A stretch of 24,626 nucleotides of DNA from Donghicola sp041224595 (GCF_041224595.1 NZ_JBGFGN010000084.1:1-24626), one strand, 5' to 3'. Positions 14,872 to 22,533 are shown, numbered from the stretch's first letter. Numbers and translations: made by a program. Notes: generated by a model from the letters alone, not told the origin.

Positions 14872-16148
14872 TGGATGAACCCTGTAAGCGCGAGAGATAC
14901 CTGTGGCACATACGTGACCAGCAGCAGAATGAAGGCGAGAACACCGATGAACGGCAGATTGGTGCGCGAGGTTTCCCAGATGCCCGCCTTGGCGATGGAG
15001 CACGACGTGATCAACACTGAGGCGACTGGTGGTGTTTGTTGACCAATAGCCAGATTGAGCGTGACCATGATACCGAAATGAACAGGATCAATGCCCACCG
15101 CGTTGACCAGCGGCATGACCACGGGCACCACGAGGATAATCGCCGCGGCGCCGTGCAAGAACATGCCCAGCACCAGCAAAAGCAGATTGAGAAGTGCCAG
15201 CACAATCAACGGATTGGTTGTCAGCTCGGTGATCTGCTGAGCCAATTGTTGCGGCACTTGGGCTTGCGTCAGGAACAGGCCGAGCGCTGCCGAGGTCGCC
15301 ACCAGCAACATGACAACACCGGTTTGGCTGACCCCTTCAAGCATGACCTTGCGCAGGCGGGAAACGTCGAGATCGCGATAGATAAAGATGCCGATGACCA
15401 GCGCCGCCAGCACGGCCAGCCCTGCCCCTTCGGTTGCAGTTACATAGCCCGAGAAGATGCCGCCGAGGATGATGACGGGCATCATCAGCGCCCAAAGCGC
15501 CTCTTTGAACGTGTGCCAAACATGGGCGAGGTCGAAACCTTCGGCGCGCGGCAGATCATAACGCAAGGCCAAGAAGTAGGTGACGGTCATCAACAGGACC
15601 GCGCCCAAGACGCCCGGCACCACGCCAGCCACGAACAGCTTTAGAACCGAGGTCTCGGCGATCGCACCGTAGAGGATCATCGGGATCGACGGCGGAATGA
15701 TGATGGCGAGCGAGGCCGAAGACGAGGTGATAGCGGCCGCCAGCGTTCGGGAATAGCCACGTTTCTTCATCTCAGGGATCAGGACCGTGCCTGTCGCCGC
15801 CACGTCGGCCACAGCCGAACCCGAGATCTCGGCAAAAACCATGGAAACACCGATGTTCACCATGCCCAATCCGCCGCGGACAAACCCGATCAGGGCGCTG
15901 ACGAAATTGATCAACCGGACAGAAATACCTGAGGTATTCATCAGATTACCGGCCAGGATGAACAGGGGGATGGCAATCAGCGGAAAGGAAGTTGCCCCGG
16001 AATAAAGCGCAATGGCCATATCGTAGAGCGTGGCTCCGCCCGGTGTTAGCAAGAGGCCGCCGAGCGCTACGATGCCGATTGCGACCGCAATAGGCACGTT
16101 GATCAGGATTAGCCCGATCAGAGAAGCTGTTGTTCCTAGCAAGATCAT
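14868..16148 (-). CDS. dctM: TRAP transporter large permease DctM (TRAP system 2)
   Basis: A 426-residue polytopic protein, the usual DctM length, with about 11-12 membrane segments. Recognisable landmarks are SGSAVADVAATGTVLIPEM, the IIPPSIPMILYGA loop and IGQQTPPVASVLI near the C-terminus. It is related to but clearly distinct from the DctM of TRAP system 1 in this window, so the two systems are not a recent duplication. It overlaps both dctQ and pdxA by four bases. It imports a carboxylate together with the small permease and the binding protein encoded just upstream, as the first transporter of the operon. Confidence 0.95.
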   Translation of the reverse strand: MILLGTTASLIGLILINVPIAVAIGIVALGGLLLTPGGATLYDMAIALYSGATSFPLIAIPLFILAGNLMNTSGISVRLINFVSALIGFVRGGLGMVNIGVSMVFAEISGSAVADVAATGTVLIPEMKKRGYSRTLAAAITSSSASLAIIIPPSIPMILYGAIAETSVLKLFVAGVVPGVLGAVLLMTVTYFLALRYDLPRAEGFDLAHVWHTFKEALWALMMPVIILGGIFSGYVTATEGAGLAVLAALVIGIFIYRDLDVSRLRKVMLEGVSQTGVVMLLVATSAALGLFLTQAQVPQQLAQQITELTTNPLIVLALLNLLLLVLGMFLHGAAAIILVVPVVMPLVNAVGIDPVHFGIMVTLNLAIGQQTPPVASVLITSCSIAKAGIWETSRTNLPFIGVLAFILLLVTYVPQVSLALTGFIQ

Positions 16149-16711
16149 GTCCGTGCGCCCTTTCCGGCCAGGGCCGCGTTTTCATGTTCGGCCTCGGCAA
16201 TGGCCTGTTCGATGTCCGCGTGCTCGGCAGAAATCCCTTCGGCCGCCCGGCGCAAAGTGCGGGGCATGGTCAGAAGGGTGCCGAGGATCATCAGAAGAGC
16301 TGTAATGGGAATTACGGATTGCACGATGTCGAGCGTCATCCAGCGGATGGAGAGCAGCGAATCCCATTTCGCCACGGCCAAAACCGCATTTCCATACCAG
16401 GCCACGACCGCGAAAAAGCCGATCATGAGAAATTCGGAGACCAGCGCGAGCGCCATTGCGGCCTGTTTCGGCAATGCCGCGACGATGCCACCAAAGCTCA
16501 TGTGGTGGCGCAGAAACAGCGCATACGTTGCGCCGAAATAGGTCAGCCAGGCCAATAGCACACTTGCGATTTCGTCATACCAAGTCGGTGAGGACCCCAG
16601 GTAGCGCATCGCCGTCGAGTAGATGACAGAGATTGCGAGCGCGACCAAAAGTGCAAGGCAGATAGTTTCGATGACCCAAAGGATCACCCGTTCGAACTTC
16701 GCGATCATCAC
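16145..16711 (-). CDS. dctQ: TRAP transporter small permease DctQ (TRAP system 2)
   Basis: A 188-residue inner membrane protein with four hydrophobic segments and a hydrophilic, Glu/Ala-rich C-terminal tail of about 40 residues. Conserved DctQ features are YLGSSPTWYDEIASVLLAWLTYFGATYAL and the HHMSFGGI segment. It is longer than the DctQ of TRAP system 1 because of this tail. It is preceded by an AAGAGGG ribosome binding site and a 64-base gap that holds a hairpin separating it from dctP. It overlaps dctM by four bases. Confidence 0.93.
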   Translation of the reverse strand: MMIAKFERVILWVIETICLALLVALAISVIYSTAMRYLGSSPTWYDEIASVLLAWLTYFGATYALFLRHHMSFGGIVAALPKQAAMALALVSEFLMIGFFAVVAWYGNAVLAVAKWDSLLSIRWMTLDIVQSVIPITALLMILGTLLTMPRTLRRAAEGISAEHADIEQAIAEAEHENAALAGKGART

Positions 16712-16737
16712 GAAAACCCTCTTAATTCAGAGTGGCC

Positions 16738-16758
16738 GACCCGGATCATGTCCGGGTC
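16738..16758 (-). repeat. Intercistronic hairpin between dctP and dctQ (TRAP 2)
   Basis: GACCCGGA (16738-16745), loop TCATG, TCCGGGTC (16751-16758): a perfect 8-bp stem 18 bases after the dctP stop. There is no T-tract on the minus strand. It is a good candidate for stabilising the dctP message or attenuating transcription before the permease genes. Confidence 0.62.
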
Positions 16759-16775
16759 CGGCGCGATGTCGGGTG

Positions 16776-17759
16776 TTATTCGGCCAAGGCCTGAGCGCGG
16801 CTTACCAGCTCGGCACCACCATCTACTTTTTCGGCAAAGGCTTCGTAGATTGGCGCTGAGGCCGCGATGAAGGCCTTCTTGTCTGCCGTATTGACCTCCA
16901 TACCGGCGGCTTTGACCTTTTCTACCAACTCATCGTCAGCAGCCTCTCCTTCAGCCAAGGACCAGTCTTGCACTTCAGCCGCGATCGAGGTGACTTTGGC
17001 TTTCACGTCATCAGACAGACCGTTCCACGTATCAGCCCCAGTCGTCAGGTAGGTCGGCGAATAGACGTGGCCGGTCAGGCTCAGGTGCTTTTGTACTTCT
17101 TGAAAATTTGCGCCAGTGATGTTGGTCAGAGGATTTTCCTGGCCATCCATCGTGCCCGTCTGCAAGGCCACGAAGACCTCGGAAAAGGACATCGGCGTCG
17201 GGTTTGCCCCCCATTCTTTGAACATCGCGACGCGCCATTCGGATGAGGGCGTGCGGATTTTCAATCCTTCCAGATCGGCGGGCGTATTGATCGGACGCGA
17301 ACTGTTTGTGATCTGGCGAAAGCCGTTTTCCCAAGTCGACAGAACCTTCAAACCGGAGCGTTCGGCTTTGGGGGCCAGTTCCTTTTGCACGATCTCTTCA
17401 TCGATTGCCTTCAGATGCGCGCGGTCTTGTACCAAAAAGGGCATGTCAAACAGCGCGAATTCCGGCGCAACGTTCGTCATGATTGACGACACAAGCGTGA
17501 AATGCACTGTGCCCAGCCGCAATTTCTGCATCAATTCCTTTTCGTCACCCAGCTGGCCGTCAGCATAGAATTCGACCGTATGTGCGTCGCCCAGCTCCAC
17601 CGCAAGGTCGCCAGCAAATTTGGCGGCACTACGGCCCTGAAGGCTGTTCGACGCGGCACCGACCGCAACGATAATGGTCTCGGCGGCAGCCGGTACGGCG
17701 GCCAGCGACAAGACACAGACAGTCAGGCTCGCGGTGATGCGATTACGCAAAGTTTTCAT
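16776..17759 (-). CDS. dctP: TRAP transporter substrate-binding protein DctP (TRAP system 2)
   Basis: A 327-residue periplasmic binding protein and the first gene of the long minus-strand block. The start at 17759 (MKTLRNRITASL) is preferred over the ATG at 17798 because it begins a clean signal peptide (residues 1-26, AAA-E cleavage region) and has a GAGAGG ribosome binding site. Family landmarks are YADGQLGDEKELMQKL, the LEGLKIRTPSS segment containing the ligand-binding arginine and LQTGTMDGQENP. It would bind the sugar acid or related carboxylate handled by the following enzymes. Transcription probably starts in the divergent region shared with the GntR regulator. Confidence 0.95.
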   Translation of the reverse strand: MKTLRNRITASLTVCVLSLAAVPAAAETIIVAVGAASNSLQGRSAAKFAGDLAVELGDAHTVEFYADGQLGDEKELMQKLRLGTVHFTLVSSIMTNVAPEFALFDMPFLVQDRAHLKAIDEEIVQKELAPKAERSGLKVLSTWENGFRQITNSSRPINTPADLEGLKIRTPSSEWRVAMFKEWGANPTPMSFSEVFVALQTGTMDGQENPLTNITGANFQEVQKHLSLTGHVYSPTYLTTGADTWNGLSDDVKAKVTSIAAEVQDWSLAEGEAADDELVEKVKAAGMEVNTADKKAFIAASAPIYEAFAEKVDGGAELVSRAQALAE

Positions 17760-17814
17760 TAGGTATTTCCTCTCTCCCTGCCGGATTGCATATCGCATAT
17801 CCGATTATGTATTT

Positions 17815-17822
17815 TGTATACA
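17815..17822. promoter_or_regulatory. Candidate GntR/FCD operator
   Basis: TGTATACA is a perfect 8-bp palindrome in the 156-base divergent region between dctP and the regulator gene. It fits the TNGTNNNACNA-like core bound by many FadR-subfamily GntR proteins. The adjacent sequence (17787-17801) also contains a short direct repeat GCATATC. Binding by the neighbouring regulator is inference from position. Confidence 0.45.
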
Positions 17823-17844
17823 CGCGCAAAGTATGGACGGACAA
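17815..17844 (-). promoter_or_regulatory. Candidate operon promoter
   Basis: On the minus strand TTGTCC (17839-17844) is followed by 18 bases and TATACA (17815-17820), resembling a sigma-70 promoter about 55 bases before the dctP start. The -10 falls within the TGTATACA palindrome, so a repressor bound there would block it. Assignment by eye only. Confidence 0.35.
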
Positions 17845-17915
17845 GCTTTTTCTGACTATTGTGGATTCAGCTTTGAACGGGCACATTAACGACAACAAAA
17901 ACAGAGGTTTGAACA

Positions 17916-18569
17916 ATGGCCGCGTCGATAGCGATCACCAATCGCTCGCTGCACGATCAGGTAGTTAGCCGGGTGCGAGACCTAATAATCGAAGGCACCT
18001 TGGAGCCCGGAAGCCGAATCGACGAAGCGCATCTGATCGAGGAACTGGGGGTTTCTCGGACGCCGTTCCGGGAGGCCTTACGCACGCTCGCAGCCGAAGG
18101 GCTGGTGATAGTCCGGCCTTCCAAGGGCAGCATTGTTCGAAAGCTCACCCCGGAAGATGTGTTCTCCATGCTCGAAGTGCTCGGCAATCTGGAGAGGCTC
18201 GCCGGTGAACTCGCCTGCGAACGGGCCAGCGACCAAGAGATCGCAGCACTCATAGATCTGCACAACAGTATGATGGAGTGTTATCGTACGCGCGAAAGAA
18301 TGCCGTATTACAAGATGAATCAGGAGTTTCACTCGCGACTGGCCGAATTGTCCAAGAACGAAACTCTGCAAGAGATGCAGGCCAACATTCAGGCCAGATT
18401 GAAGCGTATTCGATACATCGGAAACCAAGAACCCGACTCTTGGGCCGGCGCAGTGGCCGATCACGAGGAAATGGTACGCGCTTTAAAAAACAGGGATGGC
18501 AAGCGTCTGGGGGACGCAATGGCAGGCCACCTTGGCAAAACCTGGGAGCGGGTAAAAGACAGCATATAG
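17916..18569 (+). CDS. GntR family transcriptional regulator, FCD domain
   Basis: A 217-residue FadR-subfamily regulator. Residues about 10-76 form the winged helix-turn-helix, with the typical LIEELGVSRTPFREALRTLAAEGLV recognition segment, and residues about 85-210 form the helical FCD ligand/metal-binding domain. Histidines in NQEFHSRL, DHEEMV and MAGHLGKTW are likely metal ligands. The ATG at 17916 has AGAGG eight bases upstream. It is transcribed divergently from the transport/catabolic block and is the obvious local controller, probably a repressor released by a pathway sugar acid or keto-deoxy intermediate. Effector and operator are inferred. About 270 bases without a recognisable gene follow. 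Confidence 0.92.
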   Translation: MAASIAITNRSLHDQVVSRVRDLIIEGTLEPGSRIDEAHLIEELGVSRTPFREALRTLAAEGLVIVRPSKGSIVRKLTPEDVFSMLEVLGNLERLAGELACERASDQEIAALIDLHNSMMECYRTRERMPYYKMNQEFHSRLAELSKNETLQEMQANIQARLKRIRYIGNQEPDSWAGAVADHEEMVRALKNRDGKRLGDAMAGHLGKTWERVKDSI

Positions 18570-18782
18570 TGTAGTGGCGAAGTCATCCGGCACCAATAGT
18601 TCTGTCTAGACCCGACCATCTTTCAAGATTCTTGGCCCTTCGCGTCCTAGACATGGCAGTACACCGACTGAGGTGAGGAGACCGAGAAATTTGCAAGGGC
18701 AATTCCAACTGGTTTAAAGCCGACGACAAAAAGCCAAAGACCGGAACGCGGGGCAGAAACCAATTTAGGACAGCAGACAAGA

Positions 18783-18809
18783 AACCGGCGCGGAAGTCCC
18801 GCGCCGGTT
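18783..18809 (-). terminator. Terminator-like hairpin after the PRC-barrel gene
   Basis: AACCGGCGCGG (18783-18793), loop AAGTC, CCGCGCCGGTT (18799-18809): a perfect 11-bp stem. On the minus strand it is followed by TTTCTTGTCT, a partial T-tract, so it suits termination of the gene at 18841-19806. Its other strand could also stop read-through from gntR. Confidence 0.7.
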
Positions 18810-18840
18810 AAACAAACACTCGTTACAGAGAACTGTTGAC

Positions 18841-19806
18841 TTAGCCTTCGTAGGCAGGCTGGTTTTTCAGCGCATCTTCGGTGGCATCCACATAGACGCG
18901 GAATTCGTCGCCGTCTTCCGAGCGCTGGATATTCAGCTCTTCAAAAGTAACGGCGATACTGTGTTCGCCGAGGCCGAGAAAGCCGCCGATGTCGAGGATC
19001 GCAAGCTCAACACGACCATCGTCAGACAGGATCAGCTCGGAAACTTCGCCAACGTCTTCGTCATTCTCGCCGTAGACGCGCGCGCCAGTCAGGTTCTCAG
19101 AGGTCAGTTCAGCAGGATCAGCAGTTTGATAGCCTGTCACCATCACGTCGGGGCGCATCAGCATGTCGCGCTCGGCCGTGCTCATGGTGGTCACAACTTC
19201 CTCGTCGACGATCTCACCATCGTCGGCCATCCCGTCTTCGGACATTGCGTCCTCAGCCGCACCATTTTCTTCCATGGACGTCTCTGCCATGTCTTTTGTC
19301 ATGGGTTTTTCCATGTCGTCCGCAGTCTCGTCCATCGCCATGTCGGTTTCGGCAACGTCGCCTTCTTCGACCTCGGTCGAGATGTCGGCGCGTTCATAAT
19401 CACTCGCCTGTTCGATCATGTCGCGCGATGCGTTCAGGACGAGGAAGTAATCGCCTTCGTCGTCTTCGTCAGCGACGAACTTGATCTGATTCATGGCTAC
19501 AGCCACATCTTTTTCGCCAAGGCCAAGGAAACCGCCAACGCCCACGATAACGGCGTCGACACTGCCGTCACGGCTCAGCACCACATCGTTGATTTCACCG
19601 ATGTCGTCCCAGCCTTCGTCGGCTTCGGTCATTTGGGGGCCGGTTTCTGCTTCGGTCGCGTAGACGCGCATCCCGATCAGTTCAGAGGCGTAGACATTAG
19701 ATTGCGAGTCAAATTCCATATCCAGCAATGCGCCCGAGTGGCCGGCGGCATAAGCGCCTGTGCCCATTACAAGTGCGATTGCGGCGGTCGAAAGAAACTT
19801 TTTCAT
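18841..19806 (-). CDS. Exported protein with two PRC-barrel domains and an acidic linker
   Basis: A 321-residue secreted or periplasmic protein. Residues 1-20 are a signal peptide (MKKFLSTAAIALVMGTGAYA). Two PRC-barrel-like domains follow, at about residues 38-135 and 225-315. Each carries nearly the same GGFLGLGE signature (GVGGFLGLGEKDVAV and DIGGFLGLGEHSIAV), pointing to an internal duplication. Between them lies a low-complexity acidic, methionine-rich linker of about 80 residues. Similar proteins are common in Rhodobacteraceae and have no firm function; an envelope stress role is plausible. A clear EcfG-type promoter lies upstream (19861-19885) and a hairpin terminator downstream, so it is a single-gene transcription unit. 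Confidence 0.85.
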   Translation of the reverse strand: MKKFLSTAAIALVMGTGAYAAGHSGALLDMEFDSQSNVYASELIGMRVYATEAETGPQMTEADEGWDDIGEINDVVLSRDGSVDAVIVGVGGFLGLGEKDVAVAMNQIKFVADEDDEGDYFLVLNASRDMIEQASDYERADISTEVEEGDVAETDMAMDETADDMEKPMTKDMAETSMEENGAAEDAMSEDGMADDGEIVDEEVVTTMSTAERDMLMRPDVMVTGYQTADPAELTSENLTGARVYGENDEDVGEVSELILSDDGRVELAILDIGGFLGLGEHSIAVTFEELNIQRSEDGDEFRVYVDATEDALKNQPAYEG

Positions 19807-19860
19807 CGTTTACTCCTCACTATTTTCAAGCGCCCGGTATCGGGTCGGTTGTAAAAGGAG

Positions 19861-19885
19861 AACGAAATAGAAGATCAAAAGTTCC
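19861..19885 (-). promoter_or_regulatory. EcfG-type general stress promoter of the PRC-barrel gene
   Basis: On the minus strand GGAAC (19881-19885) and CGTT (19861-19864) are separated by 16 bases, a perfect match to the alphaproteobacterial EcfG consensus. The predicted transcription start falls roughly 45-50 bases before the ATG at 19806. Confidence 0.75.
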
Positions 19886-19922
19886 ACGACATCAGAAGTT
19901 TTTTTATTTATTTAACACACGC

Positions 19923-20999
19923 TTATCCAGAAAGTTGAGACTTGGCCACCTTGCGGGGGCCAAGAAAGCTTCCGATCGCCTGCCAGTTTTCAAGATGGTC
20001 ACAGATCGCCTTGAACACCATCAAAATCGGCACCGCAATAAGCGCGCCCGCGACCCCCCAGAGCCATGTCCAGACGATGACCGAGAGAAAAACCGAAACG
20101 GTGTTTATTTTCATGTTTCGCCCCAAGATCAGCGGCGTCAAAATCTGGCCTTCGAGCGAGGTCAATCCGAGATACGTGGCCGGGATCAGGATCGCGTAGC
20201 TCAGGCTGTCAAAAGTAATGATGGCGAAACCGGCGATCAAAACCGTGCCCGCCATAGCGCCCATGAAGGGCAGGTAATTCAGCGCAAAAGCGAAGGAGCC
20301 CCAAACAAACGGATAGGGCAGCCCCAAGGCCCACATCGACAGGCCAACCGCGATCCCGAGGCCCGCATTGATAATGGTGATCGACAAAAGATAGCGCGAA
20401 ATGCCGCGTTCGATCGAATACAGCACCTGCAAAGTGCGCTTTTTGTCAGTCAGGCGGGGGTACAGATCGATCAGTTTCGAATAAAAAAGATCACCCGAGG
20501 CCAGCAACAGCATGGCCAAAACCAGCCCCACGATCAGCGATGTGCCAAAGCTGGCGAGGCTGCCGATGGTTGCGGTGAGAAGGCCGGGCTGCTGAAGAAC
20601 AACCGTTTCCGCGCCCTCCGTCGACGGCGCAGCCATCTTGCCCACCTCTTCGGATGCCTCTTGTACGGTCTCGACCGAGCGCAGAACCGAGGCGAGGCGC
20701 GTTTTCAATTCTCGCGAAATCTCGGGCGCATCGTCAATCCACGTTCCGACGACACCTGCGAGCATATAGACGGCAAAGGCACCTGCGATGGTGATCGAGA
20801 CCATCACCATGACAGCCGTCACCGGCGCACCGATGCCAAAGCGGCGACCGGCACGCACGACCGGGCTCATTGTCAGGGTCAGGAGGATGCCAAGCGCGAC
20901 AGGCAGGATAAGATCTTTGGCGAAGTAGAAGGTGCCAAAGGCAAACAGAAGGAAAATGCCGGTCAACAAAAGCCGGATACGGTGCACTTCACTTTCCAT
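19923..20999 (-). CDS. AI-2E family transporter (PerM/YdiK-like permease)
   Basis: A 358-residue polytopic membrane protein of the AI-2E family (PF01594). It shows two N-terminal helices (FGTFYFAKDLILPVALGILLTLTMSP), a soluble central part, and a C-terminal membrane half with GLPYPFVWGSFAFALNYLPFMGA and the WTWLWGVAGALIAVPIL signature of the family. Family members have been linked to autoinducer-2 export or Na+/H+ antiport, but most are uncharacterised, so no substrate is assigned. It lies downstream of csbD with a hairpin between them, and no convincing promoter of its own was seen in the 68-base gap. It is probably transcribed by read-through from the csbD promoter. Confidence 0.9.
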   Translation of the reverse strand: MESEVHRIRLLLTGIFLLFAFGTFYFAKDLILPVALGILLTLTMSPVVRAGRRFGIGAPVTAVMVMVSITIAGAFAVYMLAGVVGTWIDDAPEISRELKTRLASVLRSVETVQEASEEVGKMAAPSTEGAETVVLQQPGLLTATIGSLASFGTSLIVGLVLAMLLLASGDLFYSKLIDLYPRLTDKKRTLQVLYSIERGISRYLLSITIINAGLGIAVGLSMWALGLPYPFVWGSFAFALNYLPFMGAMAGTVLIAGFAIITFDSLSYAILIPATYLGLTSLEGQILTPLILGRNMKINTVSVFLSVIVWTWLWGVAGALIAVPILMVFKAICDHLENWQAIGSFLGPRKVAKSQLSG

Positions 21000-21022
21000 C
21001 TGATACCCCCCCGAAAGACGTA

Positions 21023-21050
21023 GCAGCGGCTGGCAATTACCAGCCGCTGC
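21023..21050 (-). terminator. Hairpin between csbD and the AI-2E transporter gene
   Basis: GCAGCGGCTGG (21023-21033), loop CAATTA, CCAGCCGCTGC (21040-21050): a perfect 11-bp stem after the csbD stop, followed on the minus strand by TACGTCTTTC. It is likely a partial terminator or mRNA stabiliser, leaving csbD expressed above the permease. Confidence 0.6.
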
Positions 21051-21067
21051 AATTCAATCTGTGACGC

Positions 21068-21265
21068 TTATTGACGGCTCAGCCACTCGTCGACTTCGCG
21101 TTCGGCTTCTTCTTTGGTCTTGCCGTAGGCTTCCTGAATTTCGCCTTCGAGCTTCTGTCGGTTGCCCGCCGCGACATCCAGTTGGTCATCGGTCAGCTTG
21201 CCCCATTGTGCCTGGGCGCTGCCTTTGAATTGCGCCCATTTGCCTTCGATTTGGTCCCAGTTCAT
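21068..21265 (-). CDS. CsbD family stress response protein
   Basis: A 65-residue, highly charged, soluble protein of the CsbD family (PF05532). It opens MNWDQIEGKWAQFKGSAQAQWG and has the DDQLDVAAGNRQKLEGEIQ segment, which match the family consensus closely over its full length. CsbD proteins are general stress markers of unknown biochemical role. A candidate EcfG-type promoter lies just upstream on the same strand (21310-21335), in the divergent region shared with the YihY/BrkB gene. An 11-bp hairpin follows the gene. Confidence 0.93.
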   Translation of the reverse strand: MNWDQIEGKWAQFKGSAQAQWGKLTDDQLDVAAGNRQKLEGEIQEAYGKTKEEAEREVDEWLSRQ

Positions 21266-21309
21266 ATCGTGCTCCCTTCAACAGTGATGGTTTGCGTTCG
21301 TGGCAGAAC

Positions 21310-21335
21310 AACCCGCGCAGCCATCCAAAAGTTCC
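21310..21335 (-). promoter_or_regulatory. Candidate EcfG-type promoter of csbD
   Basis: On the minus strand GGAAC (21331-21335) is followed by 17 bases and GGTT (21310-21313), one mismatch from the CGTT -10 consensus. Distance to the csbD start (21265) fits a short leader. CsbD genes are frequent EcfG targets, which supports the call. Confidence 0.55.
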
Positions 21336-21370
21336 CGAAATGCGCGTAGGAACAAAAATACTTTAAGAGC

Positions 21371-21396
21371 GGAACCCTTTGCCGATCTGGTGCGTT
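21371..21396 (+). promoter_or_regulatory. EcfG-type general stress promoter of the YihY/BrkB gene
   Basis: GGAAC (21371-21375), 17 bases, CGTT (21393-21396): full match to the EcfG consensus, about 44 bases before the ATG at 21440. A second GGAAC at 21349-21353 has no partner at the right distance. Confidence 0.75.
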
Positions 21397-21439
21397 CGAA
21401 GAGAGCGATTTGCATCCCAAAACAGCAGAGGCGCAGCCA

Positions 21440-22396
21440 ATGACACACCACTCCGACCGCGGCCGCCACGCGCAGTCTCCCACGGCGATACCAAGGCGCG
21501 GGTGGAAAGACATCGCCTTTCGCCTGAAGGACAAGCTGGCCGAGGATCGCATCGGGCTCATCTCGGCTGGAGTGGCCTTTTACGCGCTTCTGGCGATCTT
21601 TCCCGCGATGACCGCGCTCATCGCCATCGGCGGCATCGTCATGGATCCAGCGCGCATTGTCGAACAACTGACGGCGGCGACAGCACTTTTGCCGACCGAT
21701 GTGTCGGACATCATCGTCAATCAGGCAACCGAAGTGGCGGGAAGCACCGATGGCGGGCTTGGCCTTGCCGCTGCCCTTAGCGTCGCGCTGGCGATCTATT
21801 CGACCTCCAAGGGCGTGGCCAGCCTGATGCAGGGGCTCAACGTCGCCTATGACGAAAGCGAAAAACGCGGATTGGTCATGCTCAAGCTGCAAACCCTCGC
21901 GCTGACGGCGGTGCTTGTGCTGGGGTTGCTTGTCGGGCTGGGCGCAACACTGGCCCTGCCCACCCTCATGGCGCTGTTTCAATTGGACCTGTTGGCCGAG
22001 ATCATTGTCTCGGCTGGCAGCATGGTCATCCTGATGGGCATGGCTTTGCTAGGGTTGGCGGTGATCTATCGTTTTGGACCGTCACGGCGCAATGCGCGCT
22101 GGCTTTGGGTCTCGCCCGGAGCGCTGGTGGCCGGGGTTGGCTGGATTGTGGCATCGGCAGGCTTTGCCATCTATGTCGGCAATTTCGCCGCCTACAACGA
22201 AAGCTTCGGCGCGTTGGCCGGTGTCATCGTCATGCTGACGTGGTTGTGGATGTCGGCCTTTATCATCCTGCTTGGCGCTGAAATAAACGGCGAGATAGAG
22301 GCGCAAACGCGCATCGACACCACCGTTGGCGCGCCACGGCCAATGGGCCAGCGCGGCGCTACCAAGGCCGATGTCCTTGGCGAGACCGCTGGATGA
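21440..22396 (+). CDS. YihY/virulence factor BrkB family membrane protein
   Basis: A 318-residue inner membrane protein of the YihY/BrkB family (PF03631). The N-terminal RIGLISAGVAFYALLAIFPAMTALIAI segment, the STSKGVASLMQGLNVAYDE region, YRFGPSRRNARWLWVSPGAL and a closing FGALAGVIVMLTWLWMSAFIILLGAEINGE are the conserved landmarks, spanning about six membrane helices. The ATG at 21440 is chosen because AGAGG (21427-21431) lies eight bases upstream; a TTG at 21410 would extend the frame by ten residues. Older annotation as ribonuclease BN is not supported for this family. An EcfG-type promoter precedes it, suggesting a stress-induced envelope function. Molecular role unknown. Confidence 0.9.
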   Translation: MTHHSDRGRHAQSPTAIPRRGWKDIAFRLKDKLAEDRIGLISAGVAFYALLAIFPAMTALIAIGGIVMDPARIVEQLTAATALLPTDVSDIIVNQATEVAGSTDGGLGLAAALSVALAIYSTSKGVASLMQGLNVAYDESEKRGLVMLKLQTLALTAVLVLGLLVGLGATLALPTLMALFQLDLLAEIIVSAGSMVILMGMALLGLAVIYRFGPSRRNARWLWVSPGALVAGVGWIVASAGFAIYVGNFAAYNESFGALAGVIVMLTWLWMSAFIILLGAEINGEIEAQTRIDTTVGAPRPMGQRGATKADVLGETAG

Positions 22397-22533
22397 CCAC
22401 GCGCGGCCAGCACTTGGGCGACTTTTCAGTTGATCGTTTATCTTGGTTGCAGAACAGTATAACGGTGACCTTCCGCAATATATCTGCGGCCGGCGTCCCG
22501 CCAATTTCCTATTTGCAGTGAAGGAATACACAG

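Noticed and set aside
14872..15003. 44-residue N-terminal extension of the PdxA-like protein
   Set aside because: It overlaps dctM coding sequence, looks unlike PdxA and is not needed; the ATG at 14871 begins the conserved domain with a 4-base overlap.
18570..18780. Possible small gene in the 270-base gap after gntR (a 65-residue minus-strand frame, or a Lys/Arg-rich plus-strand frame ending at 18810)
   Set aside because: Neither has a convincing start with ribosome binding site or a recognised family. The plus-strand frame runs into the terminator stem. It might be a remnant, but I cannot support a call.
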